Assembly (NCBI RefSeq): GCF_048007105.1
Contig: NZ_CP180352.1
Coordinates: 3,782,001-3,846,000, forward strand
Length of the DNA stretch: 64,000 nucleotides
Source: Minwuia sp048007105
GTDB taxonomy: Bacteria > Pseudomonadota > Alphaproteobacteria > Minwuiales > Minwuiaceae
Direction of reading: 5' to 3'
This document shows, in pieces, positions 47,672 through 56,450 of the stretch. The stretch's first letter is position 1. Every line of letters begins with the position of its first letter. The notes under the pieces were generated by a model. It saw only the letters and a list, made by a program, of their open reading frames with translations, made no database searches and had not been told where the DNA came from. The translations under genes and the position numbers were made by a program.

Positions 47672-48705
47672 CAGGCCATCTCCGCTTCGAAGGGATCGGG
47701 GGCCAGCCGCGCCAACCGCCGACCCCGGTTCTCGCCGCGGAACAGCCCGGCGAAGGCCTCGGGTACGCTTTCCAGCCCGTCTGTGATCTCGTCGCGCCAG
47801 GCAATCTCTCCGGCAGCGACATGATCAGCCATCCGGCGCTCGGCCTCGCTCCATTGCGGCAGGTCGTCGAAGACCACCAGACCCTGCATCTTCAGCCTGT
47901 GGGTGATGAAGGCGCGGGTGTTCATCAGTCCCGGCGCATCATCGGTGTTGTAGGCCGCGACCTGTCCTGAGACGACGATAACGCCGTTCGGGTTCATCGA
48001 CGGGATCACCCGGTCGATCATGTGGTTGCCGACATTGTCGAACAGGATATCGACACCGTCCGGCGCAGCGCTTCGGACCGCCGCTTCCAGATCGGTCTCG
48101 GCCTTGTAATCGATGGCCGCGTCGAAGCGGGCCGCGCCGGTCAGCCAGCCGCATTTGTCCGGTCCGCCGGCCACTCCGATCACCCGGCAGCCGTTCAGCC
48201 GCGCGATCTGACCTGCCGCCGAGCCCACCGCACCGGCCGCCGAGGTGACGACGACGGTCTGGCCCTCGCGGATACCGGCGACACGGTGCAGGCCGAACCA
48301 GGCGGTCATGCCGGAGACTCCCAGAACGCCGAGCCACGCAGACAATGGCAGGCGGCGGTCGGTAATCCGCCGGATGAAACCCCTGCCCTTCGAAATCAGA
48401 TGCTCGGACCAGCCTTCGGCCAGCGCGACGAGATCGCCCGCGGCGAATTTCGGATGCCGGCTCTCGACGATCTCGCCGATGGAGAAGGCGCCAACCAGAT
48501 CGCCGAGCCGGAGCGGTGGAATGTAGCTCGGCTTGCCGGAAAGCCGCGCCCGCGTGCCGGGATCGACCGACACCAGAATATTGCGGACCAGGAACTCGCC
48601 CTCCTGCAGGTCCGGCAGCGTCCGCTCCACGATCTCGAAATCGTTCGGCGACGGTGCGCCGTCGATGAAGCGCTTCAGCACGATCTGCCGCGTCGTCTGT
48701 CCCAT
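47671..48705 (-). CDS. NADP-dependent MDR oxidoreductase (zinc-free enoyl/alkenal reductase type)
   Basis: A protein of 344 residues with the nucleotide loop VVVTSAAGAVGSAAGQIARL and the family segments SRHPKFAAGDLVALAEGW and DGVDILFDNVGNHMID. No zinc ligands are seen, so it is an NADPH-dependent double-bond reductase type (leukotriene B4 dehydrogenase / curcumin reductase class). The ATG at 48705 is chosen over the upstream 48759 because the family begins at about VLKRFIDGAP. It is the first gene of a two-gene minus-strand unit. Confidence 0.83.
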   Translation of the reverse strand: MGQTTRQIVLKRFIDGAPSPNDFEIVERTLPDLQEGEFLVRNILVSVDPGTRARLSGKPSYIPPLRLGDLVGAFSIGEIVESRHPKFAAGDLVALAEGWSEHLISKGRGFIRRITDRRLPLSAWLGVLGVSGMTAWFGLHRVAGIREGQTVVVTSAAGAVGSAAGQIARLNGCRVIGVAGGPDKCGWLTGAARFDAAIDYKAETDLEAAVRSAAPDGVDILFDNVGNHMIDRVIPSMNPNGVIVVSGQVAAYNTDDAPGLMNTRAFITHRLKMQGLVVFDDLPQWSEAERRMADHVAAGEIAWRDEITDGLESVPEAFAGLFRGENRGRRLARLAPDPFEAEMA

Positions 48706-48858
48706 GTCGCCTCCCCCGTTCCGGCGCCAGTCTACCGCTTTCCCCAACGGCTGCCGCAAGCCGGTTTCTTACTGGAAACGGTGCATTTCCGCACGCGGCG
48801 TTGCCGGATGCGGCCTCGATGGTCATCTGGCTGGAAACGAATTCTACGGGAGACCGCC

Positions 48859-49515
48859 ATGTCCTTCGCCAACGTCGATCACATCGCCTTCATCACGCCG
48901 GACCTTGACGGGACCGTCCGCTTCTATCGCGACCTGCTCGGGATGCGGCTCACGCTCGGCATCGGCCATGACGGGTTCCGCCATTACTTCTTCGAATGCG
49001 GCGACAATCTCGTGGCCTTTTTCCACTACGAGGGCGCCTCGAAGATGGAGGTGAAGTTCCATGGCCGCCGGACCGAGAAGCCGCTCGGCTTCGACCATCT
49101 CGCCTTCACCGTGCCGGCGCGCGAAGACCTGTTCGAACTGAAGGACCGGCTCGAGGCGGCCGGACTGGAGGTCACCGGACCGATCGATCACGGCGTGTTC
49201 TGGTCGATCTACTTCTTCGACAACAACAACATTCCGCTCGAGTTCGCCTGGAACCTGATGGAGGTCGTCGAGAACCCGGCCGTCGTGGACGACGATCTGC
49301 CGGACATCGTCCTGGAAGGCGCCGATCCGCAGCCCGGCCACTGGCCCGAGGCGACCAAGCGCACCGCGTTGGCCGACATGGTGCCGGAAAAGACCGGCAA
49401 CGCCTTCGCCCTGCGCAAGGAACTTCTGGCCAGCGGAAAGGCGCGGATCACGCCCGCCGGACGCGTGGCGCTCGAGGCGCTGGAAGCGGCGCAGGAGGCC
49501 GAAGCAGCTGACTGA
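48859..49515 (+). CDS. VOC family (glyoxalase/dioxygenase-like) protein
   Basis: The protein has 218 residues, with two beta-alpha-beta modules of the vicinal oxygen chelate fold: VDHIAFITPDLDGTVRFYRD and GFDHLAFTVPAREDLFELKD. Metal ligands expected at VDHI, FDHL and the Glu in IPLEFAWN are present. The extended C-terminus (about 130-218) is not part of the fold. Likely a metal-dependent lyase, isomerase or dioxygenase of unknown substrate. GGGAG precedes the ATG. Confidence 0.78.
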   Translation: MSFANVDHIAFITPDLDGTVRFYRDLLGMRLTLGIGHDGFRHYFFECGDNLVAFFHYEGASKMEVKFHGRRTEKPLGFDHLAFTVPAREDLFELKDRLEAAGLEVTGPIDHGVFWSIYFFDNNNIPLEFAWNLMEVVENPAVVDDDLPDIVLEGADPQPGHWPEATKRTALADMVPEKTGNAFALRKELLASGKARITPAGRVALEALEAAQEAEAAD

Positions 49516-49524
49516 GCGGGCGGC

Positions 49525-50994
49525 TCAGAAGTCCCAGTAGAGGAACTCGGAGACCACGGCGGAGTTCGCCCGCAGCATCGCGAAGCAGCTGGCGAAGATG
49601 ACGATGGCGGCGATCAGCCCGATGATATGCGGCTGGTAGAGCGCCGCCACCGTCTGCCGCCAGATACCGCCTGCATCCACGTAACCGGCAATCTGGGGCA
49701 GGTTCGGCAGGATCAGGCACAACACTGTCAGCGCCGCGAAGGCCTGCCAGCGCCAGCCGGTCAGGAAGGCGTCCCGCGCGATCTCGCCCGCCTCGCCGCC
49801 CATGCCGGCCATGCCGGTCCAGACGTTGATGGCCGCATCGAGCGTGTCGGCGCGGAACACGACCCAGGCGATCACCACCAGCACCATGGTCAGCGCCCAG
49901 CTGATGACCGTCCAGACCGGCGCCAGCGCCTCGGCGCCGGGCAGGTGCGGCTTGATCCGGTGCGCAAAGAAGCGGTGCAGCAACAGGTAGCCACCATGCA
50001 GCGCACCCCAGATGATGAAGGTCCAGCCCGCGCCGTGCCACAGACCGCCCAGCACCATCACGATGAACAGGTTCACATAGGTGCGTGAGGGGCCATGCCG
50101 GTTCCCGCCCAGCGGGATGTAGAGATAGTCGCGCAGGAACCCGGACAGGGTCATGTGCCAGCGCCGCCAGAAGTCGGCAATGTTCACGGCGCGATACGGC
50201 GAGTTGAAATTCACCGGCAACCGGATGCTGACCATCATGGCGAGCCCGATGGCCATGTCGGAGTAACCCGAGAAGTCGAAATAGAGCTGGAACGAGTAGG
50301 CCAGCGCCGCCGTCCAGGCCTGTTCCAGTGACAGCGGGTTCTCCAGCGCGTGATCGAACAGCGGCGTGGCGATGGTGCCCATCGGGTCGGCGATCAGCAG
50401 CTTCTTCGCCATGCCCGCGATGAAGATCATCAGACCGAAGCCGAGCCCTTCCGCCGTGACGTGAAACGCCTTAGGTCCGGCGAATTCCTGCATGGTCCGC
50501 TTCTGCTGCAGTATCGGACCGGCTATGAGCTGCGGGAAGAAGGAGACGAAGGCCGCGTACTGGATGAAACTGTGCGGGTGCGTCTCGCCCCGATACGCAT
50601 CCACAAGGTACGAGATCTGCTGGAAGGTGAAGAAGGAGATCGCCAGCGGCAGGACGATCTCCGGCAGACCGATCTCGGCGCCGGTTGCCCATTCGACATT
50701 CTCCGCCAGGAAGTTGGCGTATTTGAACCAGCCGAGCGCGAGCAGGTTGATCGTCACGCCGACGACCATCAGCGGTTTCGACCGGTTGCGCTCGATCGCG
50801 CGGCCGAGCGCGAAGTTGATCAGGATCGAGCCGACGATCAGCGGCAGGTAGACGGGCTTCCAGTAGCCGTAGAAGAACAGCGACGCGATGACGATCCAGT
50901 AGAGGTGCGCCCCGAAGAGCCGGCGCGCGACCACCAGCCCGAGCAGCGCTGCCGGCAGGAAGGCGAAGATGAACAGATCGGACGAGAAGATCAT
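49525..50994 (-). CDS. MBOAT family O-acyltransferase (AlgI-like)
   Basis: A membrane protein of 489 residues with about ten spans and the MBOAT core: FWRRWHMTLSGFLRDYLYIP and the catalytic His in GGLWHGAGWTFIIWGALHGG. These enzymes pass acyl groups across the membrane to polysaccharide or other surface molecules, as AlgI does with alginate. Partner AlgJ/AlgX-like proteins are not in the window. It could act on a surface polysaccharide, perhaps with the heparinase-like protein, but that is speculation. Confidence 0.87.
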   Translation of the reverse strand: MIFSSDLFIFAFLPAALLGLVVARRLFGAHLYWIVIASLFFYGYWKPVYLPLIVGSILINFALGRAIERNRSKPLMVVGVTINLLALGWFKYANFLAENVEWATGAEIGLPEIVLPLAISFFTFQQISYLVDAYRGETHPHSFIQYAAFVSFFPQLIAGPILQQKRTMQEFAGPKAFHVTAEGLGFGLMIFIAGMAKKLLIADPMGTIATPLFDHALENPLSLEQAWTAALAYSFQLYFDFSGYSDMAIGLAMMVSIRLPVNFNSPYRAVNIADFWRRWHMTLSGFLRDYLYIPLGGNRHGPSRTYVNLFIVMVLGGLWHGAGWTFIIWGALHGGYLLLHRFFAHRIKPHLPGAEALAPVWTVISWALTMVLVVIAWVVFRADTLDAAINVWTGMAGMGGEAGEIARDAFLTGWRWQAFAALTVLCLILPNLPQIAGYVDAGGIWRQTVAALYQPHIIGLIAAIVIFASCFAMLRANSAVVSEFLYWDF

Positions 50995-51091
50995 TCTTCG
51001 GCCCCGGTAGTGACGCGCGACTGATAGCAGTGCGACGGAGCATCGGCAATTTCGGTCGCCCGGACTGTAACAGCCGTGGCAAGGTCGCCCG

Positions 51092-51880
51092 ATGAGACTT
51101 GGCGTGACAGGATGCGGGGCGATGGGCCGCCCGATGGCCGAGCGGCTGATCGCTGCGGGCTTCGAAATCGTGGGTCATGATGTGCGGCCAGCCGCCGAAT
51201 TCGGCGGATTTGCGCGGCACATGACCCCCGATCCTGCGGAACTCTCGCGCTGCGACGCCGTGATCTCGGTCGTGCGCGATGCCGCCCAGACCCGGGACGC
51301 GATCCGCGCCATCGGCAACCTGCCGCCGGTCCTGATCATTTCCTCGACGCTGTCGCCGAGATTCATCCGGGAACTGAGGGAAGAGGTCCCGGCGGCAATC
51401 GCCATGATCGATGCGCCGATGTCGGGCGCGCCGCATTCGGCGCGCGACGGGCGGCTCAGTTTCATGCTGGGCGGACCGGACGACGCCATCGACCGGCTGA
51501 TGCCGGCCTTCCGGGCCATGGGCGGCGTCATTCACCGGCTCGGGCCGCTCGGCGCGGGTGCGACGGCAAAGGTCCTGAACAACTTCGTCGCCGCAACCTG
51601 CGTCGCCGCCGTCCGGACGGTCCTCGATCAGTCGGGCCCGCTGGGGCTTGATCCGGCACGGCTTCGGGCGGTCATGGACACCAGCTCCGGCGGCACCTGG
51701 TACGGACAGAACCTGGACCGCATCGACTGGGCCGCCGAAACCTACGACGCGAGCAACACCATCGGCATTCTCGAGAAGGACGTGACGGCCTATCTGGACG
51801 CCATCACCGAAGGCGGCTCGCCCGATGCGCTGACGGCTGCCGTGCTCGAACGCCTCCGGACACTGCCGCCCCTGCCCTAG
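51092..51880 (+). CDS. Beta-hydroxyacid dehydrogenase (3-hydroxyisobutyrate dehydrogenase family)
   Basis: This protein of 262 residues has the NAD(P) loop LGVTGCGAMGRPMAERLI, a substrate motif in MIDAPMSGAPHSARDGRLSF and the catalytic Lys in GATAKVLNNFVA. It oxidises a short beta-hydroxyacid such as 3-hydroxyisobutyrate or tartronate semialdehyde precursors. Which one cannot be told. It converges with the carboxyltransferase gene with a 4-base overlap. Confidence 0.85.
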   Translation: MRLGVTGCGAMGRPMAERLIAAGFEIVGHDVRPAAEFGGFARHMTPDPAELSRCDAVISVVRDAAQTRDAIRAIGNLPPVLIISSTLSPRFIRELREEVPAAIAMIDAPMSGAPHSARDGRLSFMLGGPDDAIDRLMPAFRAMGGVIHRLGPLGAGATAKVLNNFVAATCVAAVRTVLDQSGPLGLDPARLRAVMDTSSGGTWYGQNLDRIDWAAETYDASNTIGILEKDVTAYLDAITEGGSPDALTAAVLERLRTLPPLP

Positions 51881-53442
51881 GGTCTTGTGTAGAAGGTCCG
51901 CGGACCGAGGCCGGGCAGAGCCGCGATGCGGTGTTCGTTGAGTTCCAGCCACTGGCAGATCATCGGCCGCGTTTCCCGTGGATCGATAAGTTCGTGATAG
52001 GCGAAGCTCTCGGCTCTGGGGAATGGCGACTGCCGTTCCGCCATCCGCGCCTCCAGATCGGCCCGCATGGCTTCCGGGTCGTCCGCCGCCGCGATCTCGC
52101 GCCCGAAGGCGACCGCAACCCCGCCCTCGACGGGCAGAGGTCCGGATTCGGCTGACGGCCAGGCCAGCACATGGGCATGGTTGCCATAATGCGCCGCTGC
52201 CGCGACCCCGAAGCTCTTCTTCACCACCACCGAGCACCACGGCACCCGGCAACTGGCGGCGGCAAGCACCGCTGCCGTGCCGGGCCGGATCGTGCCGGCC
52301 CTCTCGGAGTCCGGGCCGATCATGAAGCCGGGCTCATCGACAAAGGCGACGATCGGGAGGTGGAAGGTCTCGCAGAACTCGATGAACCGCCGCGCCTTGC
52401 GTGCGCCTTCCGCCGTCATCGCGCCGGCGTAGTAGCGGCAATCATTGCCGAAGATTCCGACAGGATGGCCGTTCATGCGCGCGAGGCCGACGATCTGGCC
52501 GGGTCCGTATTGCCGGCCCGTCTCGAAGAAGCTGTCGCGGTCCACGACCATGCCGATCAGCTTGCGCTGGTCGTAGGACTTGCGGCGGTCGGTCGGGATG
52601 ATCGTGGCCAGCTTGTCCTCGCAGCGGTCGACCGGATCGTCGCAGCTCTCGACCGGCGGCAGGTTGTCGACATTGGGCGGCAGGTAGCTCAGGAACCGCC
52701 GGATCTGGCGCAGTGCGTCCTCTTCGTCTTCGGCCAGATTGTCGACGGCACCGCTCTTCAGATGCACTGCCGGTCCGCCGAGGTCCTCCTTGGTGATCTT
52801 CACGCCCAGCGCCCGCTCGACGACGGCCGGACCGGCGATCAGCACCTGCGCGGTTTCCCTCGTCATGACCGAGAAGTGCGAGGCCACAAGGCGCGCGGCC
52901 GGCAATCCGGCGACGGGGCCCAGCGCCGCCGTGGCGACGGGAACCGTGCCCAGCGTGCGGGCGACGGAGTTGAAGCGGTGCCCGGTCGCAACAGATTCGC
53001 CGATAGGTCCGGACGACCCCTTGCCCCCCGAACCGGTGACCGAACCGCCGCCGCCCTCGTGCAGGCGCACCAGCGGGACACGATACTCCAGCGCGACTTC
53101 CTCGGCGTAGACGGACTTGCGCAAACCAGCCGGCGTCGGCGAACCGCCGCGCACGGTGAAATCCTCGCCGCCGACGACACAGGTCCGGCCGCCGATCCGG
53201 CCGAAGCCGAGAATGAAGTTCGCGGGCGTCAGGCCGGTGAGGTTGCCATCCTCGTCACGTTCGGCGACTCCGGCGCCGCGGCCAAGTTCGGCAAAGCTGT
53301 TCTTGTCCAGCAGGGCATGAATGCGTTCGCGGAGCGCGAGCCTGCCCTTGCCGTGCTGCCGCTCGATCGCCTCCGGGCCGCCCTGGGCCAGGGCCATCTC
53401 CCGCCGCCGGTGAATTTCCTCGATACGCTCGTCCCAGCTCAC
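51877..53442 (-). CDS. Acyl-CoA carboxylase carboxyltransferase (beta) subunit
   Basis: A protein of 521 residues in the propionyl/methylcrotonyl-CoA carboxylase beta family: GGEDFTVRGGSPTPAGLRK, HEGGGGSVTGSGG, NDCRYYAGAMTAEGARKARR and FVDEPGFMIGPDSE. It transfers the carboxyl from biotin to an acyl-CoA. A biotin carboxylase subunit is not nearby. The GTG at 53442 (VSWDERIEEIHRRR) is chosen because GGAGG lies seven bases upstream. A longer ATG start at 53475 would add eleven residues. Confidence 0.85.
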   Translation of the reverse strand: MSWDERIEEIHRRREMALAQGGPEAIERQHGKGRLALRERIHALLDKNSFAELGRGAGVAERDEDGNLTGLTPANFILGFGRIGGRTCVVGGEDFTVRGGSPTPAGLRKSVYAEEVALEYRVPLVRLHEGGGGSVTGSGGKGSSGPIGESVATGHRFNSVARTLGTVPVATAALGPVAGLPAARLVASHFSVMTRETAQVLIAGPAVVERALGVKITKEDLGGPAVHLKSGAVDNLAEDEEDALRQIRRFLSYLPPNVDNLPPVESCDDPVDRCEDKLATIIPTDRRKSYDQRKLIGMVVDRDSFFETGRQYGPGQIVGLARMNGHPVGIFGNDCRYYAGAMTAEGARKARRFIEFCETFHLPIVAFVDEPGFMIGPDSERAGTIRPGTAAVLAAASCRVPWCSVVVKKSFGVAAAAHYGNHAHVLAWPSAESGPLPVEGGVAVAFGREIAAADDPEAMRADLEARMAERQSPFPRAESFAYHELIDPRETRPMICQWLELNEHRIAALPGLGPRTFYTRP

Positions 53443-53487
53443 TGCGCCGCCTCCCTGCTGTACCGGCCTCATCATGGTCCCGGCAGC

Positions 53488-53525
53488 GCAAAAGAAAACC
53501 CCGGGGCGCGGTGGGCGCCCCGGGG
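53488..53525 (-). terminator. Rho-independent terminator of the MucR-type gene
   Basis: An 11-bp stem (CCCCGGGGCGC / GCGCCCCGGGG, 53499-53509 with 53515-53525) with a GGTGG loop is followed on the minus strand by TTTTCTTTTGC. It begins 26 bases after the MucR stop and precedes the carboxyltransferase gene. Confidence 0.88.
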
Positions 53526-53551
53526 CCGGTATTCGCAGCGACTGGGTCGGA

Positions 53552-53992
53552 TCAGCCGCCCTTGCGCCGCCGTCCGCCGCGACCGAGGCCGATCGCCTTG
53601 GCCATCTCGGCGCGCTTCTTGGCGTAGTTCGGCGCGACCATCGGATAGTCAGCCGGCAGATTCCATTTCGCCCGATACTCTTCCGGCGACATGTCGAAAT
53701 TGGTGCGCAGATAGCGCTTCAGCATCTTCAGCTTCTTGCCGTCTTCCAGACACACCAGATGATCCGGGGTGATCGAGCGGCGGACGCTGACGGCGGGCTT
53801 CAGCTTCTCCGGCTCCGGCTCTTCCTCGGCAGTGCCGGCCGTCGCCAGCGCCTGATGAATACGGCTGATCAGATCCGGCAATTCATCCGACGGCACAACA
53901 TTGTTCGAGACATAGGCGGCGGCCACTTCAGCCGTCATCTCCAGCAAATCCTGCTGTGTCGGCGAGCTGCTCTCTGACGCGCTTGTGTTCAT
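53552..53992 (-). CDS. MucR/Ros family transcriptional regulator lacking zinc ligands
   Basis: The protein has 146 residues with the N-terminal helical region (QDLLEMTAEVAAAYVSNN) and the MucR core (SITPDHLVCLEDGKKLKMLK, FDMSPEEYRAKWNLPADYPM). Classical members have CLEC-x-K...H-x4-H; here the second Cys is Asp and the expected His positions read Tyr and Asn/Phe, so a zinc site is missing, as in some Mesorhizobium Ros homologues that still bind DNA. The basic tail RGGRRRKGG fits DNA binding. The ATG at 53992 has AGGAG nine bases upstream. It regulates surface polysaccharide, motility and its own AT-rich promoter in relatives. Confidence 0.82.
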   Translation of the reverse strand: MNTSASESSSPTQQDLLEMTAEVAAAYVSNNVVPSDELPDLISRIHQALATAGTAEEEPEPEKLKPAVSVRRSITPDHLVCLEDGKKLKMLKRYLRTNFDMSPEEYRAKWNLPADYPMVAPNYAKKRAEMAKAIGLGRGGRRRKGG

Positions 53993-54334
53993 GGTCTTCA
54001 ACTCCTGATTGGCAGCTATTGATGACGGTCACACAATATTACCTATCGTGTCCGGCAACTGGCCGGGAACCTAACAGAATTTTCTATCCATAAAAGTAAA
54101 AAATTCCCGCCATCCATGTATTGTCTCTAGAGCTGACAATTTCCGCAGCGTCACAAATGGACAAGTCAACGACCGCCATGTATTCGACACTGTCGATTCG
54201 CCGCAGTTCAGCAATGACCGGCGGCTGCATCGCGCGGCACCGGGGTCTTCGAAACCGGTACATCGGACGCCCCCGCAGTGATATTCTTTCGTGCGGATGC
54301 CGTTGAGACCGGAAGTGATGAGGAAAGCCAACCG
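53993..54334. other. Intergenic region between the MucR-type gene and the class II aldolase
   Basis: 342 bases without a convincing gene. It is unusually AT-rich from about 54060 to 54125, which is typical of the H-NS-like targets of MucR proteins and may be an autoregulatory region. An inverted repeat ATTGTC-N9-GACAAT covers 54120-54140. No RNA gene is recognised. Confidence 0.5.
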
Positions 54335-55114
54335 ATGAGCGCACCGATAAGCATGCCCAGGTCGCGGGCTTCGACAATCAGCGATGAGGAATGCCAGGCC
54401 CGCGTAGAGCTCGCAGCCTGTTACCGGATCTTCGATCACCTCGGCTGGGTCGAGCTCATCTTCAATCACATAACGCTGAAAGTACCGGGGACGCGGGACC
54501 ATTTCCTGATCAATCCCTACGGCCTCTGGTACAGCGAGGTCACGGCGTCGAACCTGGTCAAGATCGATCTGGACGGCAACATTGTCGGCGAGTCCGACTG
54601 GCCCGTGAATCCGGCCGGCTTCGTCATCCACTCGGCGATCCATGCCAACCGCGCGGACGCGAAGTGCGTCATGCACACGCACACCACGTCCGGCATCGCC
54701 GTCGCCTGCATGGAAGATGGGCTGTCGCGGGACAATTTCTACGGCTCGATCGTCGGCGACGACATCGCCTACCACGACTTCGAGGGCGTGACCTGCGACG
54801 ATGACGAGAAGCCCCGTCTGGTGGCCAGCATCGGATCGAAGAATCACATCATCCTTCGTAATCACGGCCTGCTGACCATGGGCGACAGCGTGGCCACGGC
54901 CTTCATCCGGCTGTGGCGGCTGCAGCGCGCGTGCGACGTGCAGCTTGCCGCGCAACAGTCCGGCCAGAAGCTGATCGCGCTGGGCCAGGATATCGTGGAG
55001 CGTTCGGGCGACGCGACCCAGAATTTCGAGGGCAACAAGGCGCGCATGGAAGACCGGGTCTACGAAGCCCTTGTGCGCAAGATCGACCAGATCGATCCCT
55101 CCTACCGGAACTGA
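54335..55114 (+). CDS. Class II aldolase/adducin family protein
   Basis: A protein of 259 residues with the family pattern VELAACYRIFDHLGWVELIF, NHITLKVPG, and the metal-binding histidines in CVMHTHTTSG and RNHGLLTMGD. Members split sugar phosphates or act on related hydroxy-acids; some are DNA-linked adducins. The ATG at 54335 is chosen over one at 54278 because AGGAAA lies upstream and the family begins near RARSTISDEE. Followed 7 bases later by an amine-oxidase-like gene. Confidence 0.82.
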   Translation: MSAPISMPRSRASTISDEECQARVELAACYRIFDHLGWVELIFNHITLKVPGTRDHFLINPYGLWYSEVTASNLVKIDLDGNIVGESDWPVNPAGFVIHSAIHANRADAKCVMHTHTTSGIAVACMEDGLSRDNFYGSIVGDDIAYHDFEGVTCDDDEKPRLVASIGSKNHIILRNHGLLTMGDSVATAFIRLWRLQRACDVQLAAQQSGQKLIALGQDIVERSGDATQNFEGNKARMEDRVYEALVRKIDQIDPSYRN

Positions 55115-55121
55115 AGTCACC

Positions 55122-56450
55122 TTGAGCCGAATTGCAGCCGGCCGGCTGAAGGTCGCCGACGACCTGAGCACCGATCCCTGGTGGTGGCAGGCCCGCCAGC
55201 GGCATGCGCTGCCGGAGCCGGCGGTGCCGGACAAGGTGGAATTCGCCATCATCGGCGCGGGCTACACCGGTCTGTCGGCGGCGCTGACGCTGGCCCAGTC
55301 GGGCGCGTCGGTGCTGGTCCTCGACAGCGCCGATCCCGGCGATGGGGCCAGCAGCCGCAATGGCGGCATGGTCGGCGATCGCCTGAAACCGGGTTTCCCC
55401 GCCCTGGCAAAGGAGTTCGGCGAGACGCAGGCCATCGCCCTTATGGAGGAGGCCGCCGCCTCGGTCGATTTCGTCGAACGGCTGATCATCGACAACGGCA
55501 TCGACTGCGACTTCGGCCGCATGGGCCGCTACTACCCGGCGGTGACGCCCGGCCATTTCGAGTCCATGAAGAAGAAGCTGGAAGCCGAACAGGGCCACCG
55601 CGAGGTCCAGGCGACCATGATCGGACCGGAAGAACAGAGCCAGTTCCTGAACACGCCACTTTATTGCGGCGGACGGCTGCACCACGACACCGGCGGCCTG
55701 CATCCGGCGAAATTTCATGACGGGCTGCTGGCCGCTGCACGAAACGCCGGCGCGACGGTCGCCGGCCGGACGCCGGTGCTGTCGCTGGAGGAGAACGACG
55801 ACGGTTTCGTGATGGATACCGGGCTGGGCTTCGTCGAGGCCCGCAAGGTGCTGGTCTGCACCAATGGCTATACCGGGCCGGAACTGCCGGACTTCCGGTC
55901 GCGGGTGATCCCGGTGACCAGCGCCATCGTGGCGACCGAGGAACTTGACCCGGGTCTGGTCGAGCGGTTGATCCCGGGCGGACGGATGATCAGCGACAGC
56001 TATCATCTGCTCAACTACTACCGCCCCTCGCCCGACGGCAGACGCATCCTGCTGGGCAGCCGCCCCGGACTCGGCGTCGGTTCGCCACAGAAACTGGCAG
56101 CCTATCTGGGCGGTCGGCTGGGGCGGATATTCCCCGAGCTGGACGGCGCGCGGATCACCCATTGCTGGAGCGGCAAGGTCGCCTTCTCCTTCGACACCTT
56201 CCCCAAGATCGGGATGGCCGGGCGGATCGGCTACGCCATGTGCTATGGCGGCTCCGGCGTGGCGATGTCGAACTGGCTGGGCCACAAGCTGGCGCAGAAG
56301 GCAATGGAGGACCTCGCCGGCCGGACCGCCTTCGACGACATGGATTTCCCGTCACCGTTCTACTACCAGGGCTGGCCGTGGTTCCTCGGCCCGCTGTTGA
56401 GCTGGTATGGCCTTCAGGACCGACTGACCGGCAGCCGGCCGCGGCGATGA
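55122..56450 (+). CDS. FAD-dependent oxidoreductase (DadA/gamma-glutamylputrescine oxidase-like)
   Basis: This protein of 442 residues has an FAD loop EFAIIGAGYTGLSAALTLA and the typical GDGASSRNGGMVGDRLKPGF, where GASxRNxG is the amine/amino-acid oxidase signature. The C-terminal FAD segment is YGGSGVAMSNWLGHKLAQ. It likely oxidises an amine or amino acid. The start is taken as TTG 55122 because no ATG or GTG gives a suitable N-terminus. Its final codons overlap the MATE ATG by four bases. Confidence 0.82.
   Translation: MSRIAAGRLKVADDLSTDPWWWQARQRHALPEPAVPDKVEFAIIGAGYTGLSAALTLAQSGASVLVLDSADPGDGASSRNGGMVGDRLKPGFPALAKEFGETQAIALMEEAAASVDFVERLIIDNGIDCDFGRMGRYYPAVTPGHFESMKKKLEAEQGHREVQATMIGPEEQSQFLNTPLYCGGRLHHDTGGLHPAKFHDGLLAAARNAGATVAGRTPVLSLEENDDGFVMDTGLGFVEARKVLVCTNGYTGPELPDFRSRVIPVTSAIVATEELDPGLVERLIPGGRMISDSYHLLNYYRPSPDGRRILLGSRPGLGVGSPQKLAAYLGGRLGRIFPELDGARITHCWSGKVAFSFDTFPKIGMAGRIGYAMCYGGSGVAMSNWLGHKLAQKAMEDLAGRTAFDDMDFPSPFYYQGWPWFLGPLLSWYGLQDRLTGSRPRR

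Noticed and set aside
54120..54140. Inverted repeat ATTGTC-N9-GACAAT as a LysR-type operator
   Set aside because: No LysR gene nearby and one short repeat alone is weak evidence; noted only within the intergenic entry.
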